NCBI GenBank assembly: GCA_000416085.1
Contig: KE356579.1
Location: 2,796,434-2,809,299 of the forward strand
Source of the DNA: a halophilic archaeon J07HX64
GTDB taxonomy: Archaea > Halobacteriota > Halobacteria > Halobacteriales > Haloarculaceae
Length of the DNA stretch: 12,866 bases
Reading direction: 5' to 3'
Shown here: positions 1-6,915 of the stretch, piece after piece
Numbering within the stretch: the stretch's first letter is position 1
How the letters are laid out: the number at the start of each line of letters is the position of its first letter
Made by a program: the position numbers and the translations under genes
Notes under the pieces: generated by a model
Databases searched by the model: none
Told to the model about the DNA's origin: nothing
Seen by the model: the letters and a program-made list of their open reading frames with translations, nothing else

Positions 1-21
1 CTCGTGAATTGCCACAACGAG

Positions 22-38
22 GATATATAAGTTTTGGT
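22..38 (-). promoter_or_regulatory. TATA/BRE promoter firing out of the window to the left
   Basis: On the minus strand this reads CCAAAACTTATATATCC: an A-rich BRE-like stretch just 5' of a TATA box. The BRE placement favours leftward transcription. The start site would fall about 25 bases away, at or just beyond position 1, so a leaderless minus-strand gene probably begins right outside the window. A plus-strand promoter with a start near 52 is possible, but no convincing gene lies there. Confidence 0.5.
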
Positions 39-185
39 CGATGATGCACAGACAATACCAGTACGAGTGACACAACACCACGGGCCGAGAGGGGCGGGGC
101 CATACCCCGGGTGTCTGTCGGCGATCTCTTGTCGTGCATCGCATCAGCACGGCTACGAGTGTAATCCCGGCAGGCCTCGCCGGTG

Positions 186-620
186 TCACACGGCGGGGCG
201 GATACAAACGGACTGAACACCGAAGACGGTGATATCATCGTCCGCACTACCGTCGAGATCGAACAGGTCGGTGTTGTCCTGTGCAACGGGCCCCGGAAGC
301 TGGTGGAAAACCCCTACAGATCGAAGAGTGTGAACTCACACTCACCGTCACCGTCGAACTCGTTTAGCCGTCCCCGTCTGTATCGGTTGCCGGGTCGTTG
401 GTGTCTGCCGGTGCCGCGCCCGCGGGGCCGACGCCCGCAGCGACTGTCAGCGCCAGTTTCCGAGCGCCATCTGTATCTCATCTTGATGCCGGTGTGAGGG
501 CTGGTGCAACTGAACCGATCACAATCGGGCCGCTCGTGCGTCCGATCGGCCCCCTTTCGCCCCCACCGCGCACCACCCTCTCCGGTGAGAGGAACGCTGT
601 GTTCCTATCCCCGCTACAGA
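186..620 (-). pseudogene. Decayed secreted protein, C-terminal dockerin-like EF-hand domain
   Basis: No intact ORF exists here, but three minus-strand frames read in series give a haloarchaeal dockerin-type tail. Segment 1 (about 620 to 367) contains VAPALTPAS, a TGA at 480-478, then LALTVAAGVGPAGAAPAD and DPATDTDGDG before a TAA at 366-364. Segment 2 (364-317) reads NEFDGDGECEFTLFDL and ends in TAG. Segment 3 (320-186) starts SVGVFHQLPGPVAQDN and continues TDLFDLDGSADDDITVFGVQSV to a TGA. Joined, these match the two-EF-hand pattern DxDGDG...DGDGEFTxxDV...DNxxxFDxxGxxxxxxVxxVQ known at the C-termini of many secreted haloarchaeal proteins. The upstream body of the protein is not recognisable, so the left-hand (5') limit at 620 is approximate. 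Two frameshifts plus an in-frame stop argue for a dead gene rather than a single sequencing error. Confidence 0.6.
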
Positions 621-657
621 GATTAGCGGTTTCGCTCGTACCTATCTCCGTAGATAG
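577..657. other. Cluster of four small hairpins
   Basis: Four inverted repeats follow one another: CCTCTC/GAGAGG (577-592), AGGAAC/GTTCCT (590-606), CCGCT/AGCGG (611-629) and CTATCT/AGATAG (642-657). Loops are 4-9 bases. The first two overlap by three bases and so compete for the same strand. They lie beside or within the decayed gene region, with no intact ORF over them. They may be chance stems of 5-6 bp or a structured RNA. No promoter is evident for an RNA gene. Confidence 0.25.
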
Positions 658-1137
658 TTGAACGCACAGTTGCCAACTCCGTGGATTCCCGGGAAAGCGA
701 TGTGTGGGTTATAGAGAGGTGTTCAAAGAGTCTCGGAAAGACGGTGTCCAGATGCGTAGATGGCTGGGAACACAGTGTTCGGTTGTGTAGGCTCCTTCGA
801 AGGATACTGTCCCGGGGATTGAGGAGATGACACGGTGTCTCTACAGGCGGGGCAGACAGAGTGTGAGGTCGTGCGGAGTTCTTCGCCCTCCGTGATGACG
901 AGGGAAGCCTCTCAGACCAGATGATATCGAGGCGGTTCAGCTATGTCGAGAGACAACGGTCTCGGGTAGCGTATCGGCCCGTTCGATTCGGCGTCTCCCA
1001 AACCCGAGACAGCACCGCGGGTTCTGACGGCACGCGAGTTCAGACACGTTCGGGTGTGTTGCTCCAGACACCTCGTCTGCCTGCGTACCCCACTCCTACA
1101 CACCGGTGTCGGTCGCCTCCGAAGCGAGTTCGAGCCG
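658..1137. other. Non-coding or decayed stretch, no intact gene
   Basis: I find no supportable gene on either strand. Two perfect short palindromes occur: GAACAC-A-GTGTTC (768-780) and TCCTTCGAAGGA (793-804). A stop-free minus-strand frame (911-723) contains LRTTSHSVCPACRDTV, a CxxC motif in plausible coding language but without a start codon. It may be another gene remnant. A weak hairpin CCCTC/GAGGG (886-904) lies beyond the stop of the sensor gene to the right. Confidence 0.4.
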
Positions 1138-2328
1138 TTATTGTGTGTCGTCCGGTTCCTGCTGGTCGGTGATGTCCACGAGTGAGAAGACGGCACTCTC
1201 GAACGCCCCCTGCTCGTCGAACACAGGGGTACCGTTCGTCAAGAGCGGTTTTCGGGTGCTGTCCGGCCACTCGATACCGACCCGTTCACCGTAGACCGGT
1301 TCGCCCGTATCCCGCACCCGCCGAAACGGTAACCTCTCGTCCGGGATCTGATTCCCGTCCGGATCCCGCAGGTTCCACCTCGGGTCGTTGTACGTCCGGT
1401 TGCTCACGCTATCGGTGTCGAGTCCCAGCACCTTCTCGACGTGCTCGTTCGCGGACGCGAACTGTCCATCCGCATCGAGTTGGACGACACACCCAGGCAC
1501 CGTCTTGAGAATCTGCTCGAGACGGTGACACCGTCGGCTGTTCTCTCGCTCCTGCTGTCTCTGTTCCGTGATGTCCTGGAACTGCGAGAAGATGGCCACC
1601 ACCGAGCCATCCTCGTCGGTCACGACGCGGTTGTGCCACTCACAGACGATCCGCTCACCGTCTTTCCGGACGTTCTCGTTGACGTTGTGGTACCCGCCGC
1701 TGTCTCCGAGGAGGTCCTCGGCGACAGCCGAAACCGCGTCGCGGTCGGATTCGGGGACGATCTTCTGCCAGGAGTGTCCGAGCAACTCACCCTGGGTGTA
1801 CCCGAGGATACGCTCGGCTGCACCGTTCGCGCGGACGAAATCGAACTCGTCGTCCCACTCGATAACACCGATCGGTGACTGCTCGAAAAACAGGTTGAGA
1901 CGCTCCTCTCGTTCGGCCAGTTCTGTCTGTGTGTAGTACCTGTCGACCGCGTTCCTGATGCGGTTCGCGAGCACGGTGTACTGGCTGGTCCCGGCCCCCT
2001 TCTGCAGATAGTCTGTGACACCCGCCGAGATGGCATCACTGGCAATCTCCTCGCTCCCTTTGCCGGTGTAGAGAATAAACGGGAGGTCCGGGTGGGCATC
2101 GCGGACACTCTCGAGGAACTCGATCCCGTTCCGTGTCGGCATGTCGTAGTCGGAGACGATACAGTCGAACGATTCAGTCTCCAGCCGACTCAGACCCTCG
2201 GTCGGACTCGTCGCGATCTCGATATCGAACCGGTCGTCATCGCGCTCGAGAAAGGTCCCGGTTATCTCTGCAAACTCCGGGTCGTCGTCCACGTGGAGAA
2301 TCCGAATGGTCCGACGATAACTGTTCAT
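1138..2328 (-). CDS. REC-PAS-PAS sensory/response-regulator protein
   Basis: A 396-residue two-component-type protein. The receiver domain (about 8-125) has the acidic pair in VDDD (14-16), phospho-acceptor D60 in VSDYDMP, T88 in YTGKG and K110. Two PAS domains follow (about 143-260 and 270-390), both ending in the usual DIT motif. Haloarchaeal proteins of this layout often continue into HisKA/HATPase kinase domains. Here the frame stops right after PAS2, and no kinase remnant is visible in any downstream frame, so it has no recognisable output domain. It may relay signals through phosphotransfer or partner binding, with the PAS domains sensing redox, ligand or light. The longer ORF could start 20 codons upstream, but the ATG at 2328 sits 23-31 bases after a TATA box and directly before the receiver fold. 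It follows the methyltransferase gene with a 105-base gap and has its own promoter. Confidence 0.85.
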   Translation of the reverse strand: MNSYRRTIRILHVDDDPEFAEITGTFLERDDDRFDIEIATSPTEGLSRLETESFDCIVSDYDMPTRNGIEFLESVRDAHPDLPFILYTGKGSEEIASDAISAGVTDYLQKGAGTSQYTVLANRIRNAVDRYYTQTELAEREERLNLFFEQSPIGVIEWDDEFDFVRANGAAERILGYTQGELLGHSWQKIVPESDRDAVSAVAEDLLGDSGGYHNVNENVRKDGERIVCEWHNRVVTDEDGSVVAIFSQFQDITEQRQQERENSRRCHRLEQILKTVPGCVVQLDADGQFASANEHVEKVLGLDTDSVSNRTYNDPRWNLRDPDGNQIPDERLPFRRVRDTGEPVYGERVGIEWPDSTRKPLLTNGTPVFDEQGAFESAVFSLVDITDQQEPDDTQ

Positions 2329-2350
2329 ATAATAAGAGGGTAGGGTGGTT

Positions 2351-2359
2351 ACAAAAATC
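2351..2359 (-). promoter_or_regulatory. TATA box of the REC-PAS-PAS gene
   Basis: The minus strand reads GATTTTTGT, 23-31 bases before the ATG at 2328, the spacing expected of a leaderless haloarchaeal transcript. It supports the internal ATG over the upstream start of the longer ORF. Confidence 0.45.
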
Positions 2360-2398
2360 AAACGGTAGATGAAATGCTTCCGAAACAACTATCCGGAT

Positions 2399-2413
2399 GT
2401 CACCAGCGGTGAC
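2399..2413. repeat. Inverted repeat between methyltransferase and sensor genes
   Basis: GTCACC-agc-GGTGAC is a 6-bp stem with a 3-base loop. It lies 20 bases beyond the methyltransferase stop and about 45 bases upstream of the sensor's TATA box. No clear U-tract follows on the minus strand, so an operator is as likely as a terminator. Confidence 0.35.
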
Positions 2414-2433
2414 CGCGCCGGCAGTCTCTGGCG

Positions 2434-5400
2434 TCAGATGGAGTCGCTCGACCCGGCGTCCTCGGCGTCCTCCGTGCCGACGGTGACTGTGTGTGTCCCT
2501 GTGTCCTCCGGCGTGTCCACACGAGACAGCATCACCTCGGAAGTCGTGCCCCTGTTGTTTCGTTCCTGCGTCACTGCCTCGCGGATCTCCTGCAACTCCT
2601 CGACCTCGATATCGACGCTCATACCCTCCACGATTACCCGGTCCAGTGCGTCCTGCGCTCCCTCGACACCGGCCTCCCACCGGACGAACGCGTCACGGAT
2701 ATCCCGCTTTTGCTCCGCGTTCAATTTCCTCACATCGAGCACGGGCAGACTGAGCAGGTCACCCTTCGACAGTTCCAGCATCCCGCGTCCCTCGCTCCGC
2801 CCGAGCGTCTCGACGGCGGCCTGATACACCGTCGAGTTCAGCACACCGAGCAGAGCCATCGTGTCCACCCCCCGGGCAGGGTGGAGGTGGTAGAGACGGT
2901 TGTTCGCCGCCAGACTGTCGACGTTCCGCAGACAGAACAGCCGGTACTTGAACCCCTTTGGATGGAGGATATCGGCCCGCTCCAGCTCACCGACATCGAA
3001 CCACACCGTCCGGGCAGCACACGTTCGCCTCTCGTCGACACCCTGTGCCTCGCCCGCACGAACGTAGTCCAGTAGGGCGGTGTGACCGTCCTCCTGGAGT
3101 CGTGACTTTACCTGCTCCTCGGCATCCGACTGTTCGAGCGACCGGTTCAGCCGTGCCTGCTTGACGTAGTCGTGAACGTCGAGAACACAGACGTCCGTCG
3201 AGTCCTCGGTCAGATTCGACTGCGGCTGCATCTGTTTTATCCACCTGATCACCGGTGTGAGAAAGCGACTGTCGATCCCCCGTGTCTCGGCGTCCGCCTC
3301 GTCGATCAGGAAGAAGTCGTTATCGCCTGTCGTCACACCGCGGCTCGAATCCGCCAGCAGGTTCTCCAGCGGCGTGACACGCGGGTTCTCGAGGAGTTCG
3401 ATGAATGCAAGCGGTGCGGAGACAAAGTGACCGATCTTCTTTGATTCGCGGTCCATCAGATACCCCTGACTCACGGCGACCGTCCGGTGTGTGTCCCGTC
3501 TGCGGACCGTCAACTCCCGGCTGTCGCCGGGTCCGGGTTCGTGCTCCACCGCATCGACGATGGCCTGTGGCTCCATCTCCGCTGTCACCCGGACGAACTT
3601 CACAACGTTGTTGCGCCGCGCTCTCTCGTCGTCACACCGTTCGAGCATCAGCAACGCTCCGTCCACGAACGCGTCCTCGAAGGCCCGCGCACCGAACGCA
3701 ACGACCGCCCGGAGCCTGTAGTGGTCGTGGAGGAACTCCTGGAACGCCTCACCGTACCCCGTTGTCATCCACTTCGTCGGAACGATGTAGCCGAGTCGGC
3801 CCTCGGTGTCGAGAAACTGCGTCGCGTGGGTGAGGAAGTAGACGTAGACGTCACACCGCCTGCTCAAACGGCTATCCCCGTCGTAGTACGGTCTCGAACC
3901 GTCGGGACCCAGTTTCTTCAGGTGGCGTCGGAAGTGCTCCGTATCGGGGTAGAGACGGCGCTGGTCGATGTACGGCGGGTTGCCGATGACGGCGTCGAAG
4001 CGTGCGGTCCCGCGCTCTTCGTCTGCCTCGGTCCCGGAGAGGCACAGGTCGCCATCGTCCGGTGAGATATCGAAGAAGCTGTCGTGGTGGGTGTGAATCC
4101 GGTCGGCTCTCTCCCCGAGGTTCTGTGACGCGACGTTCAGTGCGGTGAGGTGGAGCGGAAACCTATTGACGTCGACGGAGACGAGGTGGTTGACAACGGT
4201 CTGGTGACCCGGTTGCGACGGCAACGCCTCCAGTTGCCTGTACGCCTCGACGGTGAACACCCCGCTCCCCGAGGCAGGGTCGAGAACCCTCGGAACGCCG
4301 TCGTCGGGGTGGTCGGGTATCGCCCACGACGCCAGCGTCTCGGCGATCCTCGGCGGGGTGTAGTACTGCCCCAGCATCCGCCGTTCCGTCGCCGGGATGA
4401 GTTCCTCGTAGAGTTCGCCCAGAATGTCCTCGTCCAGCCGTTCGATGGATCCGGTTTCGATACTCTGCAAGAACGCCTCCACTGTCCGGAGTGTCCGCCG
4501 GTTCTGCGGGAACTCGGCAAACAGGCTCGCCCCGTCGTCGAAGACCGGTCCGTAGCCGATCTCCTCGACGACTACCCGGAACTGGGTCCGGATGTGGTCC
4601 TCGAGGTTCGAGAGGTTGGTGTGGCCGTGCAGGGGGTCGAGTTGCCCACTCCCTGTCTCGGTCTCCGGCACCGTCTCCGGACCGGACTCACCCCCTGTCT
4701 CGGTGTCCGGCATCGTCTCGGGACCGGAGTTACCCCCTGTTTCGGTCTCCGGCACGGTCTCGGAACCAGATTCACTCCCTGTCTTCGCCCGGATGACCTC
4801 GTAGAACAGCAGCCTGTTCGTCAGCATACAGGCGTACTGCTTCCCCGCCATCTCGAACTGCTCGTCCGCCTCAAGCGTCGAGTGATCGTTCTCCCGCACC
4901 CACTGGTCGAACCGTCGTGTGAACTGCTCGTTGCTCCCGTACTGTTTCCTCGCCAGTCGCCGGTAGATCGGCCAGATCGAACCGTGAAACGAGCGCACGG
5001 TGCCGAGAAACCGGGCACGCTCGGTCTGTCCTGGGAGTGACCCTGCCTCGTGTGCGTGCGCGACGATGCCGAGGAGTTGGGAGACCGACTCCATCAGGTC
5101 GGGTTCACGGAGGTTGAGATAGTGGAACTCGGTGTCTGTGTCCTTCCTGTCCCGAAAGAGAAACAGGTCGTTGCTGTTGCACGTGGCGAAAAACTCCGCA
5201 CATAGGTCGTCTGCACAGTCGCGTGCCTGCTGTGTCACGCTCTCAGCTCTGGGATACGTGTCGTCGCGTGTTACCTGAATGACTATCTCTCCGCTCGGCG
5301 CGCTCGGGACGTAGATGTCGGCGACCCCGCTCTCCGTTGTCTTCCCGGACGTGGGTTCGTCGAACGGTGTCTCGTTCTCGCGTACGCAGTCGAGCAAACG

Positions 5401-5442
5401 GGTGAACAGGACACTGTGGAACTCGACCTCATCTGCCGACAT
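2434..5442 (-). CDS. Adenine-N6 DNA methyltransferase, type IIG-like, nuclease motif degenerate
   Basis: A 1002-residue protein predicted to methylate adenine N6 in DNA using SAM. In order from the N-terminus: a PD-(D/E)xK-like fold (about 36-100), a helical segment, a 14-residue repeat linker (221-265), the methyltransferase core (about 290-615), a TaqI/Eco57I-like target-recognition half (about 640-890) and an acidic tail. The core shows LGQYYTPP (357-364), SAM motif I VLDPASGSGVF (386-396), catalytic NPPY (488-491) and GYIVPTKW. In the N-terminal fold, the strand that normally ends in E-x-K reads IVIQVTRDD (Q56, T58), although the preceding D42 and the downstream ATCNSNDLFLF strand fit the family. 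It therefore looks nuclease-dead and may be an orphan modification enzyme. No separate restriction subunit is present in the window. A TTG start lies five codons upstream, but the ATG at 5442 is preceded by a TATA box at leaderless distance. It is probably an accessory gene; its relation to the downstream sensor gene is unknown. Confidence 0.87.
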   Translation of the reverse strand: MSADEVEFHSVLFTRLLDCVRENETPFDEPTSGKTTESGVADIYVPSAPSGEIVIQVTRDDTYPRAESVTQQARDCADDLCAEFFATCNSNDLFLFRDRKDTDTEFHYLNLREPDLMESVSQLLGIVAHAHEAGSLPGQTERARFLGTVRSFHGSIWPIYRRLARKQYGSNEQFTRRFDQWVRENDHSTLEADEQFEMAGKQYACMLTNRLLFYEVIRAKTGSESGSETVPETETGGNSGPETMPDTETGGESGPETVPETETGSGQLDPLHGHTNLSNLEDHIRTQFRVVVEEIGYGPVFDDGASLFAEFPQNRRTLRTVEAFLQSIETGSIERLDEDILGELYEELIPATERRMLGQYYTPPRIAETLASWAIPDHPDDGVPRVLDPASGSGVFTVEAYRQLEALPSQPGHQTVVNHLVSVDVNRFPLHLTALNVASQNLGERADRIHTHHDSFFDISPDDGDLCLSGTEADEERGTARFDAVIGNPPYIDQRRLYPDTEHFRRHLKKLGPDGSRPYYDGDSRLSRRCDVYVYFLTHATQFLDTEGRLGYIVPTKWMTTGYGEAFQEFLHDHYRLRAVVAFGARAFEDAFVDGALLMLERCDDERARRNNVVKFVRVTAEMEPQAIVDAVEHEPGPGDSRELTVRRRDTHRTVAVSQGYLMDRESKKIGHFVSAPLAFIELLENPRVTPLENLLADSSRGVTTGDNDFFLIDEADAETRGIDSRFLTPVIRWIKQMQPQSNLTEDSTDVCVLDVHDYVKQARLNRSLEQSDAEEQVKSRLQEDGHTALLDYVRAGEAQGVDERRTCAARTVWFDVGELERADILHPKGFKYRLFCLRNVDSLAANNRLYHLHPARGVDTMALLGVLNSTVYQAAVETLGRSEGRGMLELSKGDLLSLPVLDVRKLNAEQKRDIRDAFVRWEAGVEGAQDALDRVIVEGMSVDIEVEELQEIREAVTQERNNRGTTSEVMLSRVDTPEDTGTHTVTVGTEDAEDAGSSDSI
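4648..4782 (-). repeat. 42-bp in-frame tandem repeat in the methyltransferase linker
   Basis: Three imperfect 42-bp units plus a partial fourth encode TGSESGSETVPETE, TGGNSGPETMPDTE, TGGESGPETVPETE and TGSGQL. The Gly/Ser/Pro/Glu composition suggests a flexible acidic linker between the nuclease-like and methyltransferase parts. The period is a multiple of three, so copy-number change would keep the frame. Confidence 0.85.
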
Positions 5443-5463
5443 AGTCCAGTTGACCAACGATCA

Positions 5464-5474
5464 AGTAAAAATAC
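5464..5474 (-). promoter_or_regulatory. TATA box of the methyltransferase gene
   Basis: The minus strand reads GTATTTTTACT, roughly 22-32 bases before the ATG at 5442. This matches a leaderless haloarchaeal promoter and decides for the ATG over the upstream TTG. Confidence 0.55.
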
Positions 5475-5605
5475 TACTGGTGTGGAGTCGTCAGAACACG
5501 AAATCAGGTGAGTGTCACATCACCGTAATCAGGGTTGTGGGTTCAGGGGCGGAGTGTCTGGTCAGGTAGTGAAACCACAGGCAAGAATTGAATCTGTTTC
5601 GGGCA

Positions 5606-5677
5606 AGCCGGCGGAGGGATTTGAACCCTCGGCCTATTCCTTACGAAGGAATCGCTCTACCTCTGAGCTACGCCGGC
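5606..5677 (-). tRNA. tRNA-Thr (anticodon CGU)
   Basis: A complete 72-base cloverleaf. The acceptor stem is GCCGGCG/CGCCGGC (7 bp), the D arm GCTC/GAGC, the anticodon stem ATTCC/GGAAT with loop TTCGTAA (anticodon CGT, decoding ACG), and the T stem GAGGG/CCCTC with loop TTCAAAT. The discriminator base is U, as expected for archaeal tRNA-Thr. CCA is not encoded, and there is no intron. Its 3' end faces the methyltransferase gene. Confidence 0.95.
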
Positions 5678-5700
5678 ACCGTCCAATCATCGGTGGATAG

Positions 5701-5710
5701 TTCTATTAAC
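5701..5710 (-). promoter_or_regulatory. TATA box of tRNA-Thr
   Basis: The minus strand reads GTTAATAGAA, 24-33 bases upstream of the mature tRNA 5' end, the usual position of box A for an archaeal tRNA gene. Confidence 0.55.
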
Positions 5711-5787
5711 GGTTGCGAATCCGGTCGTCGAACCCACACACTCCCGACGCTCTGACCAACCTAATCCACAGACCCTACCCATAGCCA

Positions 5788-6822
5788 TCACCGACGGCGC
5801 AGGCGGACATCGAGACAGACGTTGAGTTCGTGGGGGGCGTACGACCGCACACGCCGTCGAGTGTCGACGGTCACCTCGTAGTCCGGTTCGGCGGCGGCCC
5901 GTATCGCCCGTTCGCCGGGACCGTACGGGTCGTCCTCGGACTGGATATCGTAGTAGTGGAGCACACACTCCGCGCCGGCGAGCGCGACCGCGGTGTCGAG
6001 GAACGCGTCGGCGGAGTGTGGCAGGTTCATTACGATGCGGTCGGCCCACCCCTCGTAGTCGGTGGCAACCTCGCGCACGTCGCCGTGAACGGCGGTCACA
6101 CGATCCGTGACCCCGTTTCGCTCGGCGTTCTCGCGCAGGTACTCGATGGCGGTCTCGTTTATATCGGTGCCGACCACCGTCGCGCCCTGCTGTGCGAACG
6201 GCACCGCGAACGGGCCGACACCGGCGAACATATCGAACACCTGTTCGCCGGGGGAGACCTGTTCGGTGACGCGGTGGCGCTCGGTGGCCAGGCGCGGCGA
6301 GAAGTACACCGCCGCGAGGTCGACCGCGAACTCACAGCCGTACTCGCGGTGGCGCACCTCGGTGTCGTCGCCGACGAGCAGGGTCCACTCCCGGACCCGC
6401 TCGCGGCCCTGGACCTTCGAGGCCCGGTCGAGCACCGTCTCGGCGGGGATGTCCGACGCGACGAGTGCGTCGGCGAGTTCGCGTGCACGCTCGGGGTCGT
6501 CCTCGTCGATGATGACCGTCTCGCCGATGCGCTCGTAGGAGGGCTCGAAATCGAGCAGGTCCGCCGGTGTGGTCTGGGTCTCCCGCTGGGGTGCGTCGTA
6601 AGTGACGACGCTGTGACCCGCATCGCTCGCGGCAACGGGGTCGGTCACCGGGATGTGGAGGTGGCCGCCCTCGTGGGTGATGTCGTGGCGCCGGTCGAGC
6701 AGGCCGGCGGCGGCGAGTTGCTGGCGGGTCTCCTCCCCGGCCTCGCGCTCGACCCGCACACACGGGACACCGTCGGCCGAGTTGCCGGTGTCACCGTCGT
6801 CGTGATCGCCCGTCTCACACAT
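5788..6822 (-). CDS. trm5: tRNA (guanine37-N1)-methyltransferase Trm5
   Basis: A 344-residue SAM-dependent enzyme predicted to methylate N1 of G37 beside the anticodon, which prevents +1 frameshifting. The N-terminal D1-like domain (about 19-75, starting PCVRVEREAG) and middle domain (about 90-170) precede a class I Rossmann methyltransferase. Visible motifs are YFSPRLATERHRV (173-185), SAM motif I VFDMFAGVGPFAVPFA (195-210), GTDINETAIEYL (218-229), the catalytic-loop MNLPHSA (265-271) and SYAPHELNVCLDV near the C-terminus. Length and motif order fit archaeal Trm5. A member acting in wyosine synthesis (Taw2-like) is less likely, because NLPHSAD with the full N-terminal domain matches Trm5. 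The gene is divergent from the zinc-ribbon gene across 93 bases. No strong TATA box is visible. Confidence 0.9.
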   Translation of the reverse strand: MCETGDHDDGDTGNSADGVPCVRVEREAGEETRQQLAAAGLLDRRHDITHEGGHLHIPVTDPVAASDAGHSVVTYDAPQRETQTTPADLLDFEPSYERIGETVIIDEDDPERARELADALVASDIPAETVLDRASKVQGRERVREWTLLVGDDTEVRHREYGCEFAVDLAAVYFSPRLATERHRVTEQVSPGEQVFDMFAGVGPFAVPFAQQGATVVGTDINETAIEYLRENAERNGVTDRVTAVHGDVREVATDYEGWADRIVMNLPHSADAFLDTAVALAGAECVLHYYDIQSEDDPYGPGERAIRAAAEPDYEVTVDTRRRVRSYAPHELNVCLDVRLRRR

Positions 6823-6854
6823 ATCTGGGGGTCGGTGGCGAGCGGCCTAACTCT

Positions 6855-6882
6855 GACGGCTCTCCCCCGCAGGGGAGCCGTC
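6855..6882. repeat. Strong hairpin in the trm5/zinc-ribbon divergent spacer
   Basis: GACGGC-tc-TCCCC / cgca / GGGGA-GCCGTC forms an 11-bp GC-rich stem with a 2-base bulge and a 4-base loop. It sits 32 bases before the trm5 start and 33 before the zinc-ribbon start. Between two divergent starts it cannot be a simple 3' terminator, so it is either a shared operator-like site or a leader structure. Confidence 0.55.
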
Positions 6883-6915
6883 GCATCTTTGACCGTCCGG
6901 GTCGTCGTGTCGAAC

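Noticed and set aside
34..661. Three plus-strand ORFs of 60-104 residues
   Set aside because: They use TTG or GTG starts or lack ribosome sites, show no family, and lie antisense to the dockerin-like remnant.
887..960. C/D-box guide RNA suggested by GTGATGA at 892-898
   Set aside because: No D box (CTGA) or matching C'/D' pair follows at the right spacing.
1..2433. Duplicate of the tRNA-Thr 3' end as an attachment site
   Set aside because: I saw no matching copy of the T-arm/acceptor sequence in this part of the window.
4150..5040. 296-residue plus-strand frame within the methyltransferase gene
   Set aside because: It is arginine-rich antisense shadow; the repeat linker and methylase motifs are on the minus strand.
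5830..6915. Long plus-strand open frame running antisense through trm5 into the zinc-ribbon gene
   Set aside because: It is the mirror of a well-supported Trm5 frame in GC-rich DNA. Its sequence has no domain, and the real gene starts at 6916.
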